From Deltaproteobacteria bacterium (GTDB lineage: Bacteria > Myxococcota_A > Polyangia > Haliangiales > Haliangiaceae), in assembly GCA_021413675.1 (NCBI GenBank), contig JAIOQA010000372.1, forward strand, positions 1-63,000: DNA of 63,000 nt. The letters run 5' to 3'. Below, piece by piece: positions 17,832-27,784 of this stretch (its first letter is position 1; each line of letters begins with the position of its first letter). A program made the position numbers and the translations under genes. The notes under the pieces were generated by a model that searched no databases, had not been told where the DNA came from, and saw nothing but the letters and a program-made list of their open reading frames with translations.

Positions 17832-17945
17832 CCCCAGAGGCGACCAAGTCGCCGGCTCAGGTCCGGATGAGATCGGGCTGCGCGTCCTGGCGCGGGCCGA
17901 TCGATCGAAAGGAGCCCTGTCATCCGAAGGATGACAGGCGCTGAG
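17832..17945 (+). repeat. structured intergenic element, copy B
   Basis: It begins directly after the kinase stop. Hairpin 0: GGCGAC-CAA-GTCGCC. Hairpin I: GATCGG (17871-17876) / CCGATC (17897-17902) enclosing CTGCGC (17878-17883) / GCGCGG (17890-17895), loop GTCCTG. Then GATCGATCGAAAGGAG. Hairpin II: CCTGTCATCC (17916-17925), loop GAA, GGATGACAGG (17929-17938), a perfect 10-bp stem. It ends near CTGAG, just before the psuG promoter. Confidence 0.75.
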
Positions 17946-17951
17946 TCGTGC

Positions 17952-17957
17952 TACGTG
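17952..17957 (+). promoter_or_regulatory. weak -10-like hexamer for start at 17964
   Basis: TACGTG ends 6 bases before the ATG of psuG. The last base departs from the TA-N3-T pattern. Confidence 0.3.
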
Positions 17958-17963
17958 ACGGCC

Positions 17964-18859
<896 letters not shown>

Positions 18860-18878
<19 letters not shown>

Positions 18879-19621
18879 CGGCGCAGCTCGCCGCCGACGA
18901 CCATCACCAGGTCGCTGCCGTTCGCGGTCGGCATGAACGTCATGTGGGTCGCGATGTCCGAGGTCGGCGCCGGCGCGGTCGCGTACAGCGTGTCGCCGGT
19001 GTAGTAGACCAGCAGCGGATCATCTGCGGTCGTCGACGCGGTCCACAGCTCGCCGCCCCACGCGATGGCGCCGATCGCCTCGACCGCGCGCACCGGGATC
19101 GAGCGCGCGATCAGGCCGGTCGCGGGATCCACGCCCTCGACCGCCGCGACGCCCTCGGCGACGACCAGCTGGCCGAGGCCGTTGTCCCAGGCGAGATCGG
19201 TCGTGCCGGTCGGCAGCGCGACGTCGGCCAGCGCGTCGCCGGTGGTCGTGTCGATGCGGACCGCGTGGGTCGCGCCGGCGTCGTCGGTGAGCGCGAGCCA
19301 CAGCGCCGCGCCGTCCCAGGCCAGGCCGGCGTGCGCGTGCTCGGCGGTCGCGAAGGTCAGCGTGCGATCGGGCGCCGTGTCGAGGTCCGCGAACCGCGTC
19401 AGCTCGACGCCGCCGGCGACCGGCGTGGCGACCCAGATCCCGGAGGCGTCGCCCGCGATGCCCGCGATGCCCGCGCCGACCGTGGTCGCGCCGTCCGGGC
19501 TGAGCGCGAAGTTGAACGTGTCGGTCGGGTCGACGCCGCCGCAGCCGCCGAGGGGGATGCAGCCCGAGGTGAGCTGGAGGAGAGCCGCGCCGAGTCCGAG
19601 AACCGCCGCCGAGGTACGCAT
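18860..19621 (-). CDS. lipoprotein with beta-propeller-like repeats
   Basis: A 253-residue exported lipoprotein with lipobox TSGC (Cys21). The mature part is built of ~40-residue strand-rich units each containing a Trp or Tyr followed by a 'value' strand (ASGIWVATPVAGG, WDGAALWLALTDD, WDNGLGQLVVAEG, WGGELWTASTTAD), typical of a six- or seven-bladed propeller. No catalytic motif. A Shine-Dalgarno-like AGGAGGG precedes the ATG very closely (2 bases), so the functional spacing is uncertain. It overlaps the end of psuG on the opposite strand. Confidence 0.65.
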
Positions 19622-19792
19622 GCCCTCCTATTCAGCAACCCCGGGACCACCGCGACTGTTGTGATTCCAGCACCTTACGGCCTGCGAGCGCGGGCCTATG
19701 CGGCCGATCGCGACATCGATGTCAGCCCAGTTCGGTGACATGGCCGACGCATGGATTTGCGGCTTCCCGCGAACGGTGGCACGTACGTTCCC

Positions 19793-19798
19793 GGAGGG
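19793..19798 (+). promoter_or_regulatory. Shine-Dalgarno deciding the start at 19803
   Basis: GGAGGG lies 4 bases before the second ATG of an ATGATG pair, and only 1 base before the first, favouring 19803. Confidence 0.55.
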
Positions 19799-19802
19799 AA
19801 TG

Positions 19803-20975
19803 ATGCGCATCCACGCCACGCTCGCATTGCTGCTCGCCGTCGCCGCGCCGGCGTCCGCCGGGGAACCCGCGGGCAAGCCCGCCGCGCTGGTCGGCGCGAC
19901 CCAGGCCGCGCGCATCGCTCCCGATCGCGGCTTCGTCGATGATCCGATCGCCGCCGACGGAGCCCGCCTCGCGTACGTGAACACCGATGGCGCGACCTTC
20001 GCCGAGCTGGTCGTGTTCGAGCTGGCCGGCGCGCACGAGCTGGTGCGCACGCCGCTGCCGGCCGAGCTCGGCACCGCGTCCGCGCTGCGCTGGGTCGGCG
20101 CCGCCGACAAGCCGCGGCTGTTCGTCGTCGGGCGCACCGAGGATGGCGTCGCGCACGCCGCGACCTTCGAGCTCACCGGCAAGGTCGGGCGCAAGTTCGG
20201 ACCGGCGGCCGACATCGCGGTGGTCGTGCGCGACGGCAAGACGCGCGTCGCGCTGCACCGCGCGCGAGCCGGCGCCGCCGGCGCGACCACCCACGAGCTC
20301 GAGCTGCAGGACGTCGACACCGGCAAGAAGGTCGGCAAGGTGAAGAGCCTCGTGCTCGACGCCGCCGGCGCGAACAAGAAGCTCGACTTCCGCGTCACCC
20401 AGTGGCTCGACGGCTGGACGCGCGCGCGCGGCATGAAGGGCGGCCACTGGGATCCCAAGGAGAACCAGCGCACGCCCGACAGCGGCGCGGTCTACGACCT
20501 GCTCGCCGGCACCTTCGCGCTCGAGCCGATCGCCGATCCGATGGAGCACGCGCGCCGCGAGCAGGTGATCGCCAGGTTCCCGGGTGAGACCACGTTCGTC
20601 CGGATGACGGACGACCTGTCGACCGTCGAGCTGTGGGCCGACGGCGCGCCGACCGAGCTGACCCTCGACCAGCCGCTCGCGGTCTACGACGCGAGCACGC
20701 TCGCCACCGCCGTCGACGAGACCGGCAAGCGCTGGGTCGGCCTGGTGATCGATCCGGTCAACCCCGCCGCGGTGAAGCGCAAGAAGGCCGACGTCGCGTA
20801 CCTCGATCTGTTCGCCGTCGATGGCAGCAAGGCCACGCGCGTCGCCCGCATGCTCGTCACGCCCAAGAAGAAGTACCGCTGGGGCGTCGCCGCCAGTCGC
20901 TGGTGGGTCGTCGAGCGCTCGCTCGGCTTCGACCGCGGCGGCACGTCGGTGACGGTGTTCGGCCTGGGCGGCTGA
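19803..20975 (+). CDS. exported protein of unknown function, probably propeller-like
   Basis: A 390-residue protein with a Sec signal peptide (MRIHATLALLLAVAAPASAG). The mature sequence has repeated strand blocks (ADGARLAYVNTDG, AADKPRLFVVGRTEDG, VRDGKTRVALHRA, TDDLSTVELWADG), suggesting a beta-propeller or stacked sheet. A central basic stretch (WTRARGMKGGHWDPKENQRTP) and a second Lys-rich loop near the C terminus (PAAVKRKKADVAY) interrupt the blades. There is no lipobox and no catalytic motif. It is transcribed away from the neighbouring lipoprotein gene at 19621 and shares its promoter region. Confidence 0.6.
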   Translation: MRIHATLALLLAVAAPASAGEPAGKPAALVGATQAARIAPDRGFVDDPIAADGARLAYVNTDGATFAELVVFELAGAHELVRTPLPAELGTASALRWVGAADKPRLFVVGRTEDGVAHAATFELTGKVGRKFGPAADIAVVVRDGKTRVALHRARAGAAGATTHELELQDVDTGKKVGKVKSLVLDAAGANKKLDFRVTQWLDGWTRARGMKGGHWDPKENQRTPDSGAVYDLLAGTFALEPIADPMEHARREQVIARFPGETTFVRMTDDLSTVELWADGAPTELTLDQPLAVYDASTLATAVDETGKRWVGLVIDPVNPAAVKRKKADVAYLDLFAVDGSKATRVARMLVTPKKKYRWGVAASRWWVVERSLGFDRGGTSVTVFGLGG

Positions 20976-21006
20976 GACACCGTCCGCGCCGCAGCGCCCG
21001 CGCGGG

Positions 21007-21318
21007 TCAGTGCGCGAGCCAGTCGAACGGATTGGTGTCGGGCGCCGGCGCCGGGCCGATCGTCGGCGCGGTGTCGTCGATCCCGGTGAGATCGACCCGC
21101 AGGCTCGGCGGCGGCATCTGCGACTGCGGCAAGGGCTCGGGCTCCGGGAGCCGATCGAGCGGCCCGGGCTGCACGCTCACCTGCGGTTCGGGCTCGACCC
21201 AGGGCGAGACCGTCGGCTGCGGATCCCACGGCGACGGCGCGACGCTCACCTGGGGTGGCGCGAGCGAGGGCACCGGTTCATCGCCAAGCCCATCGGGAAA
21301 CTTCACGCCGAGCGTCAT
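21007..21318 (-). CDS. small proline-rich protein with GLGDE motif
   Basis: A 103-residue protein starting MTLGVKFPDGLGDEPVPSL, with no signal peptide and an almost entirely disordered, acidic Pro-rich body. The body has repeated Pro-Trp-x-Glu-Pro-Glu-Pro units (SPWVEPEPQVSV, and PWDPQP) and the C terminus NPFDWLAH. ATG at 21318 is chosen because GAGGAGGG ends 5 bases upstream. A second protein in the window (27091-27492) shares the GLGDE motif, the W-x-EPEP units and an aromatic C terminus. Function unknown; it could be an adaptor or a peptide precursor, but no processing enzymes are nearby. Confidence 0.5.
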   Translation of the reverse strand: MTLGVKFPDGLGDEPVPSLAPPQVSVAPSPWDPQPTVSPWVEPEPQVSVQPGPLDRLPEPEPLPQSQMPPPSLRVDLTGIDDTAPTIGPAPAPDTNPFDWLAH

Positions 21319-21368
21319 GTGATCCCTCCTCCCGCACTCGATCCGCGCGGCTCGCGCGGATCCCGGCC

Positions 21369-21851
21369 TCAGACCGCTTCGCGCACGAACAGCAGGTACT
21401 GATCCTCGAGGTCGTCGACCTCCATCGGCCGGCCGCAGCGCGGGCACGGCGTCGACGGGAGCTTGCCGCCGTTGGCGCGGCAGGCCGCGGTCTCGAACAG
21501 CTGATCGACCTGCTCGTCGCACTCGCCGCAGGTCATCGGCGCGAAGAACGACTCGAGCGTGCCGTGGCCGAGGAAGCCCGTGACCATGTTGCACTGATCG
21601 ATCACCGGCGAGGGCGCCTGGGCGAAGGTCAGCACGACATCGCGCGGCACCTTGCGGACCGCGTCCATCCAGGCGCGCACCCCGAACGAGTTGATGCGCC
21701 GCACGCCCTTGAGGTTGACGCGCACCGGGCGACCGCCGAGCGTCGACAGGAGCGCGAGATCGGCGTTCTCGTCGACGACGCCCGAGACCGAGACCTGGTC
21801 GATGCCGTCGCGCTCGACGACCTCGATCGTGAAACTGCTGCGACCGGCCAC
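21369..21851 (-). CDS. STAS-like (anti-sigma antagonist type) protein with zinc-ribbon tail
   Basis: A 160-residue cytoplasmic protein. Residues ~5-95 look like a STAS-type fold (IEVVERDGIDQVSVSGVVDE, RPVRVNLKGVRRINSFGVRAWMDA; the 'N-S-F-G-V' loop is where a phosphorylatable Ser sits in SpoIIAA/RsbV). Residues ~106-150 carry CGECDEQ, ACRANGG and PCPRCGRPM, four to six Cys suggesting a zinc ribbon. GTG at 21851 follows the stop of the ATPase gene by two bases, with AGGAG overlapping that stop. The operon pairing with an RsbW-like ATPase suggests a partner-switching module; no sigma factor lies beside it. Confidence 0.65.
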   Translation of the reverse strand: MAGRSSFTIEVVERDGIDQVSVSGVVDENADLALLSTLGGRPVRVNLKGVRRINSFGVRAWMDAVRKVPRDVVLTFAQAPSPVIDQCNMVTGFLGHGTLESFFAPMTCGECDEQVDQLFETAACRANGGKLPSTPCPRCGRPMEVDDLEDQYLLFVREAV

Positions 21852-21853
21852 GA

Positions 21854-22843
21854 CTACTCCTGCGCGCCGCCGCCCGGACGCGGCGTGTCGGTGATGAAGA
21901 TGTGGAAGGACTTCGGCGCCTGCCGGAACCGCTTCATGCTGAGCCGCAGGTCGATCAGGCTGATGACCTCGGTGCGAACCCCGGGATCGATGTTGATCAC
22001 GAATTTCGACAGCGACTGGAACACGCGGAACAGGCCGATGCCGGCGCCGCCCGACGCGTCCGAGAACTGATCGGGCCCCTTCACCAGGCAGCGGTTCAGG
22101 TAGCTGACCACCGTCTCCTGGGTGAGCGAGCCGAACGGATCGATCTGCGCGACCGCGATGTAGTCGCCGTCGCACGCGAACTGCAGCTCGCCCGCCTCGT
22201 GCGGCTCGAGGATCACCGGCTCGCGCCGGCTGCGCTTGGCGTACTTGGGCTCGCCGGTCTCGGTCCGCGGCGCGTTGTAGATCGCGTTGGTGACGAGCTC
22301 GTCGACGATCGTCTCGATCAGCTCGACGACGCGCTCGTTGCAGCCCAGCGACTGCGCGTACTGCGCGACCTGCTGGATGTAGTCCTGCTTGTCGCGCGAG
22401 TCGAGGATCTTCACCGACAGCGGCTCGACGCCCCACAGCAGGTACTTCTGCAGGCCGAAGAGATCGCCGCGCAGGAGCTTCTCCGCGGTGATGATCAGCT
22501 CGTCGGGCTCGAGCGGCTCGTCGTTCTTGGCGATGACGTTCCGCAGGAACCGATGGCTGGCCATCAGCGGCAGGTAGTCCTCGGTCGGCGCGGTCGAGTG
22601 CAGCACCAGCTTCGGGCGCGGCCCATCGATCTTCTCGAGGCGCTCGACCCACCGCGGCTCGTCGCGCAGCGGCGGATCGTAGTTGATCATGATGAGATCC
22701 CAGCCGTCGGCGTCGAGCTTGACCATGAGGTCGTCGGCGTCGTTGGCAGAGACGACCACGGACCCGGTGGCCGCGAGCGCGCGCTCGGCGACGCGACGGG
22801 CCCGCGGATCCGGATCGTAGAACAGGATGCGTTTGCCTCTCAT
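21854..22843 (-). CDS. pseudo-receiver fused to RsbW-like (GHKL) ATPase
   Basis: A 329-residue cytoplasmic protein. The N-terminal ~120 residues follow a response-regulator receiver (RILFYDPDPRARRVAERAL, then DLIMINYDPP), but the phosphoacceptor position is Asn54 instead of Asp, so it is a pseudo-receiver. The C-terminal ~160 residues have a Bergerat ATP-binding fold: N box VDELVTNAIYNAP and G2 box GGAGIGLFRVFQS. There is no H box, as in anti-sigma kinases of the RsbW/SpoIIAB type. The ATG at 22843 (MRGKRILF) is preferred over 22864, which would sit directly on a TAACGT hexamer. Co-transcribed with the STAS-like gene. Confidence 0.7.
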   Translation of the reverse strand: MRGKRILFYDPDPRARRVAERALAATGSVVVSANDADDLMVKLDADGWDLIMINYDPPLRDEPRWVERLEKIDGPRPKLVLHSTAPTEDYLPLMASHRFLRNVIAKNDEPLEPDELIITAEKLLRGDLFGLQKYLLWGVEPLSVKILDSRDKQDYIQQVAQYAQSLGCNERVVELIETIVDELVTNAIYNAPRTETGEPKYAKRSRREPVILEPHEAGELQFACDGDYIAVAQIDPFGSLTQETVVSYLNRCLVKGPDQFSDASGGAGIGLFRVFQSLSKFVINIDPGVRTEVISLIDLRLSMKRFRQAPKSFHIFITDTPRPGGGAQE

Positions 22844-22935
22844 GTCGCGATGACCAGGGACCATACGTTAGCAGAAAGTCCCGCGCGGTTCACCGATCGG
22901 TGGGAGGTGTGGGTTCGCATCCGCTCAACGCCCAT

Positions 22936-22987
22936 CACACCTGCGGGGTGTGGACCGTCGCGGCGACCTTCACACCACTGGGGTGTT
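22936..22987. promoter_or_regulatory. two 16-bp inverted repeats, 35 bp apart, in a divergent promoter region
   Basis: Site 1: CACACC-TGCGG-GGTGTG (22936-22952). Site 2: CACACC-ACTGG-GGTGTT (22971-22987). Half-sites and the 5-base spacer are the same; a further half-site GGTGTGG lies at 22906-22912. The sites lie between the pseudo-receiver ATPase gene (minus) and the REC-GGDEF-EAL gene (plus), and site 2 is just upstream of TATAGT at 23009-23014. Likely operators. Confidence 0.55.
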
Positions 22988-23008
22988 TCGGACCGGCGTG
23001 AGACTCCG

Positions 23009-23014
23009 TATAGT
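23009..23014 (+). promoter_or_regulatory. -10-like hexamer for the REC-GGDEF-EAL gene
   Basis: TATAGT ends 11 bases before the TTG start at 23026. Confidence 0.45.
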
Positions 23015-23025
23015 CGCCGGACCAG

Positions 23026-25878
23026 TTGGCAGTATCCGACGACAACCGGGAGGGTGCGCCAGGGGACGAATCGGCGCGGAACGACCAGCCCACGGCGCCA
23101 CTGCGCGCCACGGTGTTGTGCGTCGACGACGAGCCCATGAACCTCGAGCTCCTCGAGCGCTCGCTGCGGCGGCGCTTCGAGGTGGTCGCGGTGAGCGCCC
23201 CGGAGCGCGCCGTCGAGATCCTCCGCACCCGCGACGACATCGCGGTCGTGCTGTCCGACTTCCGGATGCCGGGCATGACCGGCGCCGAGCTGCTCGCGAT
23301 CGCCGGGCGCATCCGGCCCGACACCCGCCGCGTGCTGGTCACCGGCTACGCCGACGGTGACAACCTGCTGGCCGCGATCAACAGCGGCCAGATCCACTAC
23401 GTCGTCAAGAAGCCGTGGCGCCACCCCGAGCTGCACCAGCTGCTCGATCAGCTGGTGCGCGCGTTCGAGCTCGAGCGCGAGAACCGCACGCTCACCGAGC
23501 GCCTGCTCGCGGCCAACGGCCAGCTCGCCGCCAAGGAGCGCTTGCTCGAGCGCGCGCTCGACGAGCGCGGCCGCGATCTGGTCGTCGCCAACGCCGAGCT
23601 CGAGCGCATCAACCGCGAGCTCGAGGTGCTGTCGTACAAGGACAGCCTCACCGGCCTCTACAACCATCGCGCGTTCCGCGAGCGGCTCGGCGAGGAGGTC
23701 GCGCGCGCCCAGCGCTACGCCCAGCCGCTGTCGCTGTTGCTCGTCGACATCGACGGCTTCGCCGCGGTCAACCACGACCTCGGCTACCAGCTCGGCGACG
23801 AGGTCCTGCGCCGGGTCGCGGTCATCCTGGGCTCGGTCGAATCGCTCGGCCGGGTCCGGGCGTCGGACGTCGCCGCGCGGTTCGCCGGCGAGGAGTTCGC
23901 GATCATCCTGCCCGAGACCCACAAGGCCGGCGCGGTGACCAAGGCGCTGCGCCTGCGCGACGCCGTCGGCAAGGCCGATCTCCCGGGCGGCCGCACGCTG
24001 ACGATCAGCCTCGGCGTGGCCAGCTTTCCCGACGACGCCGAGTCGGCCGACGGCCTGGTCGACGCGGCGGCCGCGGCGATGCGCGGCGCCAAGCGCGGCG
24101 GCACCGGCCGCGTGCACTTCTTCTCGCCCTCCGATGGCAACGGCCCGTCGCCCGCCGACGCGACGACGATCGGCGCGAGCCCGCCGCTCGGCGAGCTCGA
24201 TCGCTACCGCCCGTACCACGAGCGGATGGGCGAGATCATCGGGTTCCTGCAGCGCGACCGCTCGCTGACCTGCCTGATGGTCGATCTCACGCGCCTGTCG
24301 CGCATCGAGGTCGAGCTCGGGGTCCAGCACCACGCCGAGGTCTTCGATCGCGCCGGGCGCTCGCTCGATGCGCTCCGCGGCGAGCTGCTGCGCCCGACCG
24401 ATCTGATCTGCCGGACCAGCGACGACGACGCGTACATGGTGATCCTGTCGCCGCGCGACGGGCAGAGCCAGGGCGAGCTCGATCGGCTGGGCTCGTCGGT
24501 CGAGGCCGCGGTCGAGGCCGCGCTGACCCCGGCGGTGCGCGAGCTCCTGCGCGACACGCCGCGCATCACCGTCGGCGCGGCCCGCGTCATCGGCAACACG
24601 ATGCTGCGCCCGGAGCGCCTGGTCGCGCGCCTGGTCAACGAGGCCACCGCGTCGGCGCGGCTGGGGCGCGAGCGCGCGGCGCAGCGCGATCGCTCGGTCC
24701 TGCAGGACATCATCCTCGGCGACGGCCTCACGCCGGTCTACCAGCCGATCGTCCACATGCAGACCGGCGAGATCTTCGGCTTCGAGGCGCTGACCCGCGG
24801 GCCGCGCCACACCTCGATGGAGTCGCCGGCGACCCTGTTCGCCGTCGCCGACGAGGTCGACCTGACCTTCGAGCTCGATCGCGCGTGCTTCCGCGGCGCC
24901 TTGCGCGGCGCGGTCGGCCTCGAGCCGATCCACCGGCTGTTCGTGAACCTCTTGCCGCTGTCGTTCTACGACACCGCGTTCATCGAGATCGAGATCTCGC
25001 GCCTGCTCGAGGCCGCCAACCTCACGCCGGCCAACATCGTCTTCGAGATCACCGAGCGCCTCGCGATCGAGAACTTCACGTCGTTCCGCCGCGCGCTCGC
25101 GACCTACACCGCGATGGGCTTCGGCGTGGCGATCGACGACGTCGGCACCCGCCACTCGAACCTCGAGACGGTGATGGCGCTGCGGCCGCACTTCATCAAG
25201 ATCTCGGACGTGCTGACCCGCGGCGTGGCGCGCTCGACGGTGAAGCGCGAGATGCTGCGCTCGCTCGGCCACATCGCCGAGGCGATCGACGCGGTGATCG
25301 TCGCCGAGGGCATCGAGGGCGCCGACGATCTGCACGCGCTCCACGAGCTCAACATCGGCTACGGCCAGGGTTACTTTTTCGCGCGGCCGGGGCCGCCGTT
25401 CCCGCGGCTGCGGGCCAGCGTGCGGCGCGCGATCCGCACCCTGAGCAGCGGCTCGCGCGCGCCGATCGCGGCGCCGCCCGCCGACTACGATGACGAGGGC
25501 GACGTGCGCGAGGCGCCGCCGCTCGAGATCGACGCCCGCGAGCACGCGGACATCGCGGCGGGCTCGGGCGAGTTCCTGATGCCGCGCGAGGTCCACGACG
25601 AGCGCGAGGAGCCGACCGTGCTGGCGGTGCCGCGCCGGATGGTCCGCGCGACCGCGCCCCAGCCGCCCGCACCCCCACCGCTACCCGGCGACGCCGACGA
25701 CGAGGCCTTCGAGGAGGGCTTCGAGGTCACGCGGCCCCATCCCGCGCTCGGCACCTGGGTGCCGCTGCGCGACGAGTTCAGCGACGGTGAGGCGCCGCTC
25801 CTGGATAGCCTGCGCGCCGAAGCGAGCGAAGTCGATGGCGCAGAGCCGCGCAACGGACCCGGGGGCGATCTAAACTAG
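23026..25878 (+). CDS. receiver / GGDEF / degenerate GGDEF / EAL cyclic-di-GMP protein
   Basis: A 950-residue cytoplasmic signalling protein. Receiver ~28-140, intact (VDDEPMN, phosphoacceptor Asp78 in LSDFRMPGMTG, VVKKPW). Coiled coil ~140-200. GGDEF-like domain ~205-360 with AGEEF at 287-291 (first Gly is Ala, which can still be active). A second GGDEF-like domain ~395-550 has its active loop replaced by TSDDDAY and is surely dead. EAL domain ~565-810 has FEAL (Glu587), VNLLPLSF, FEITERL, AIDDVGTRHS, AEGIE and YGQGYFF; the KID position reads KIS. A ~140-residue disordered acidic/Pro tail follows. The TTG start gives the receiver a normal N terminus. It lies 15 bp before pilT and is probably co-transcribed. 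Confidence 0.85.
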   Translation: MAVSDDNREGAPGDESARNDQPTAPLRATVLCVDDEPMNLELLERSLRRRFEVVAVSAPERAVEILRTRDDIAVVLSDFRMPGMTGAELLAIAGRIRPDTRRVLVTGYADGDNLLAAINSGQIHYVVKKPWRHPELHQLLDQLVRAFELERENRTLTERLLAANGQLAAKERLLERALDERGRDLVVANAELERINRELEVLSYKDSLTGLYNHRAFRERLGEEVARAQRYAQPLSLLLVDIDGFAAVNHDLGYQLGDEVLRRVAVILGSVESLGRVRASDVAARFAGEEFAIILPETHKAGAVTKALRLRDAVGKADLPGGRTLTISLGVASFPDDAESADGLVDAAAAAMRGAKRGGTGRVHFFSPSDGNGPSPADATTIGASPPLGELDRYRPYHERMGEIIGFLQRDRSLTCLMVDLTRLSRIEVELGVQHHAEVFDRAGRSLDALRGELLRPTDLICRTSDDDAYMVILSPRDGQSQGELDRLGSSVEAAVEAALTPAVRELLRDTPRITVGAARVIGNTMLRPERLVARLVNEATASARLGRERAAQRDRSVLQDIILGDGLTPVYQPIVHMQTGEIFGFEALTRGPRHTSMESPATLFAVADEVDLTFELDRACFRGALRGAVGLEPIHRLFVNLLPLSFYDTAFIEIEISRLLEAANLTPANIVFEITERLAIENFTSFRRALATYTAMGFGVAIDDVGTRHSNLETVMALRPHFIKISDVLTRGVARSTVKREMLRSLGHIAEAIDAVIVAEGIEGADDLHALHELNIGYGQGYFFARPGPPFPRLRASVRRAIRTLSSGSRAPIAAPPADYDDEGDVREAPPLEIDAREHADIAAGSGEFLMPREVHDEREEPTVLAVPRRMVRATAPQPPAPPPLPGDADDEAFEEGFEVTRPHPALGTWVPLRDEFSDGEAPLLDSLRAEASEVDGAEPRNGPGGDLN

Positions 25879-25893
25879 CCGTGGGGTGACGGC

Positions 25894-26982
<1,089 letters not shown>

Positions 26983-26984
26983 CG

Positions 26985-27090
26985 GCTCAGCGGCTGTCAT
27001 CCTTTCGGATGACAGCCTCCTTTCGATCGATCGGCCCGCGCGAGGACGCGCAGCCCGATCCGGACCCTGAACCGCCTCGCTTCGCTCGGC
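26985..27090 (-). repeat. structured intergenic element, copy C
   Basis: Minus orientation, starting right after the stop of the Pro-rich gene (27091). Outer hairpin CTGAGCCG / CGGTTCAG. Hairpin I (plus-strand coordinates): GATCGG (27029-27034) / CCGATC (27055-27060), inner CCGCGCG (27036-27042) / CGCGCAG (27047-27053), loop TCCT on the minus strand. Hairpin II: GGCTGTCATCC (26992-27002) / GGATGACAGCC (27007-27017), 11 bp, GAAA loop on the minus strand. It fills the gap between two convergent genes and may serve as a bidirectional terminator. Confidence 0.75.
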
Positions 27091-27492
27091 TCAGAGCAGG
27101 AAGTCGAAGGCGCCGAGCCAGTCCGGCGCCGGCGTGGTGCACGGGAAGCCGCCCGGCGCGGGCTCGGGCCACGGCTGCGTGCAGGGGAAGCCGCCCGGTG
27201 AGGGCGCGGGCATCGGGGGCTCGGTGCACGGATAGGTGCCGCCGGGCACCGGCTCGGGCTCGAGCCAGGGAAACGGCGAGGGCGCCGGGTCGGGGCCTTC
27301 CGTCGTCCAGATGTCCGGCACCGAGGGCGCCGGTTCCTCGGTCCAGTCGAGCGGCGACGTGTCGGCCCACGGCGGCACGAACGGGATCGACAACGGATCC
27401 ACCTCGTCGCCGAGCCCGAAAGGATTCGAGGCGCGCTGCTTCGCCTCCTCCACCATCTTCCTGGTCAACCGGATCGCTCCCATCGTGGACAT
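27091..27492 (-). CDS. small proline-rich protein with GLGDE motif
   Basis: A 133-residue protein starting MSTMGAIRLTRKMVEEAKQR, so it has a short basic helix first, then NPFGLGDEVDPLSI. A long Pro-rich body follows with Trp-x-Glu-Pro-Glu-Pro (PWLEPEPVPGG) and three related PCT units (TYPCTEPPMP, GFPCTQPWPEP, GFPCTTPAPDW). It ends WLGAFDFLL. The repeated Cys every ~18 residues is unusual. The GLGDE box and the aromatic C terminus are shared with the 103-residue protein at 21007. The start could also be the ATG at 27483. No signal peptide; function unknown. Confidence 0.5.
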   Translation of the reverse strand: MSTMGAIRLTRKMVEEAKQRASNPFGLGDEVDPLSIPFVPPWADTSPLDWTEEPAPSVPDIWTTEGPDPAPSPFPWLEPEPVPGGTYPCTEPPMPAPSPGGFPCTQPWPEPAPGGFPCTTPAPDWLGAFDFLL

Positions 27493-27784
27493 GCGGGGAC
27501 AGCACCACCTCGCAACGGATGTGACGACGAACGAGCAGCCCGCTATCCGAGGCGGGCTTCGCCGCTCGAAAATCCCGGGCGGACACCGGCCGGAAAATCC
27601 GGTTGCACGAAATCGACGCTGGGAACTGCTGATATCACAGCGCTTTTTCTGGAACCGATCGAAGAAGCCGCTGTCTAGTAGGCAAGCGCGATTCGCCAGA
27701 GCGAGGCGAGCGCGGGCGTCGCGAGGTTGCGATGCGCCAGGTGGCACTTCTGCCGCACGGCTACAGCTCTGCCCGGAGATTCCT
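27493..27784. other. divergent intergenic region, less G+C-rich than its surroundings
   Basis: 292 bp with no credible gene. It contains a hairpin GCCCGC / GCGGGC (around 27538-27557), a direct repeat GAAAATCC at 27568-27575 and 27593-27600 (25 bp apart), an AT-richer stretch around 27600-27660, and TAGTAG at about 27676. It must hold promoters for the Pro-rich gene (minus) and the AgmX-like gene (plus). Confidence 0.45.

Noticed and set aside
22840..25596. A 918-codon minus-strand frame opposite the REC-GGDEF-EAL gene
   Set aside because: Shadow of the plus-strand coding bias; the real gene shows complete domain motifs.
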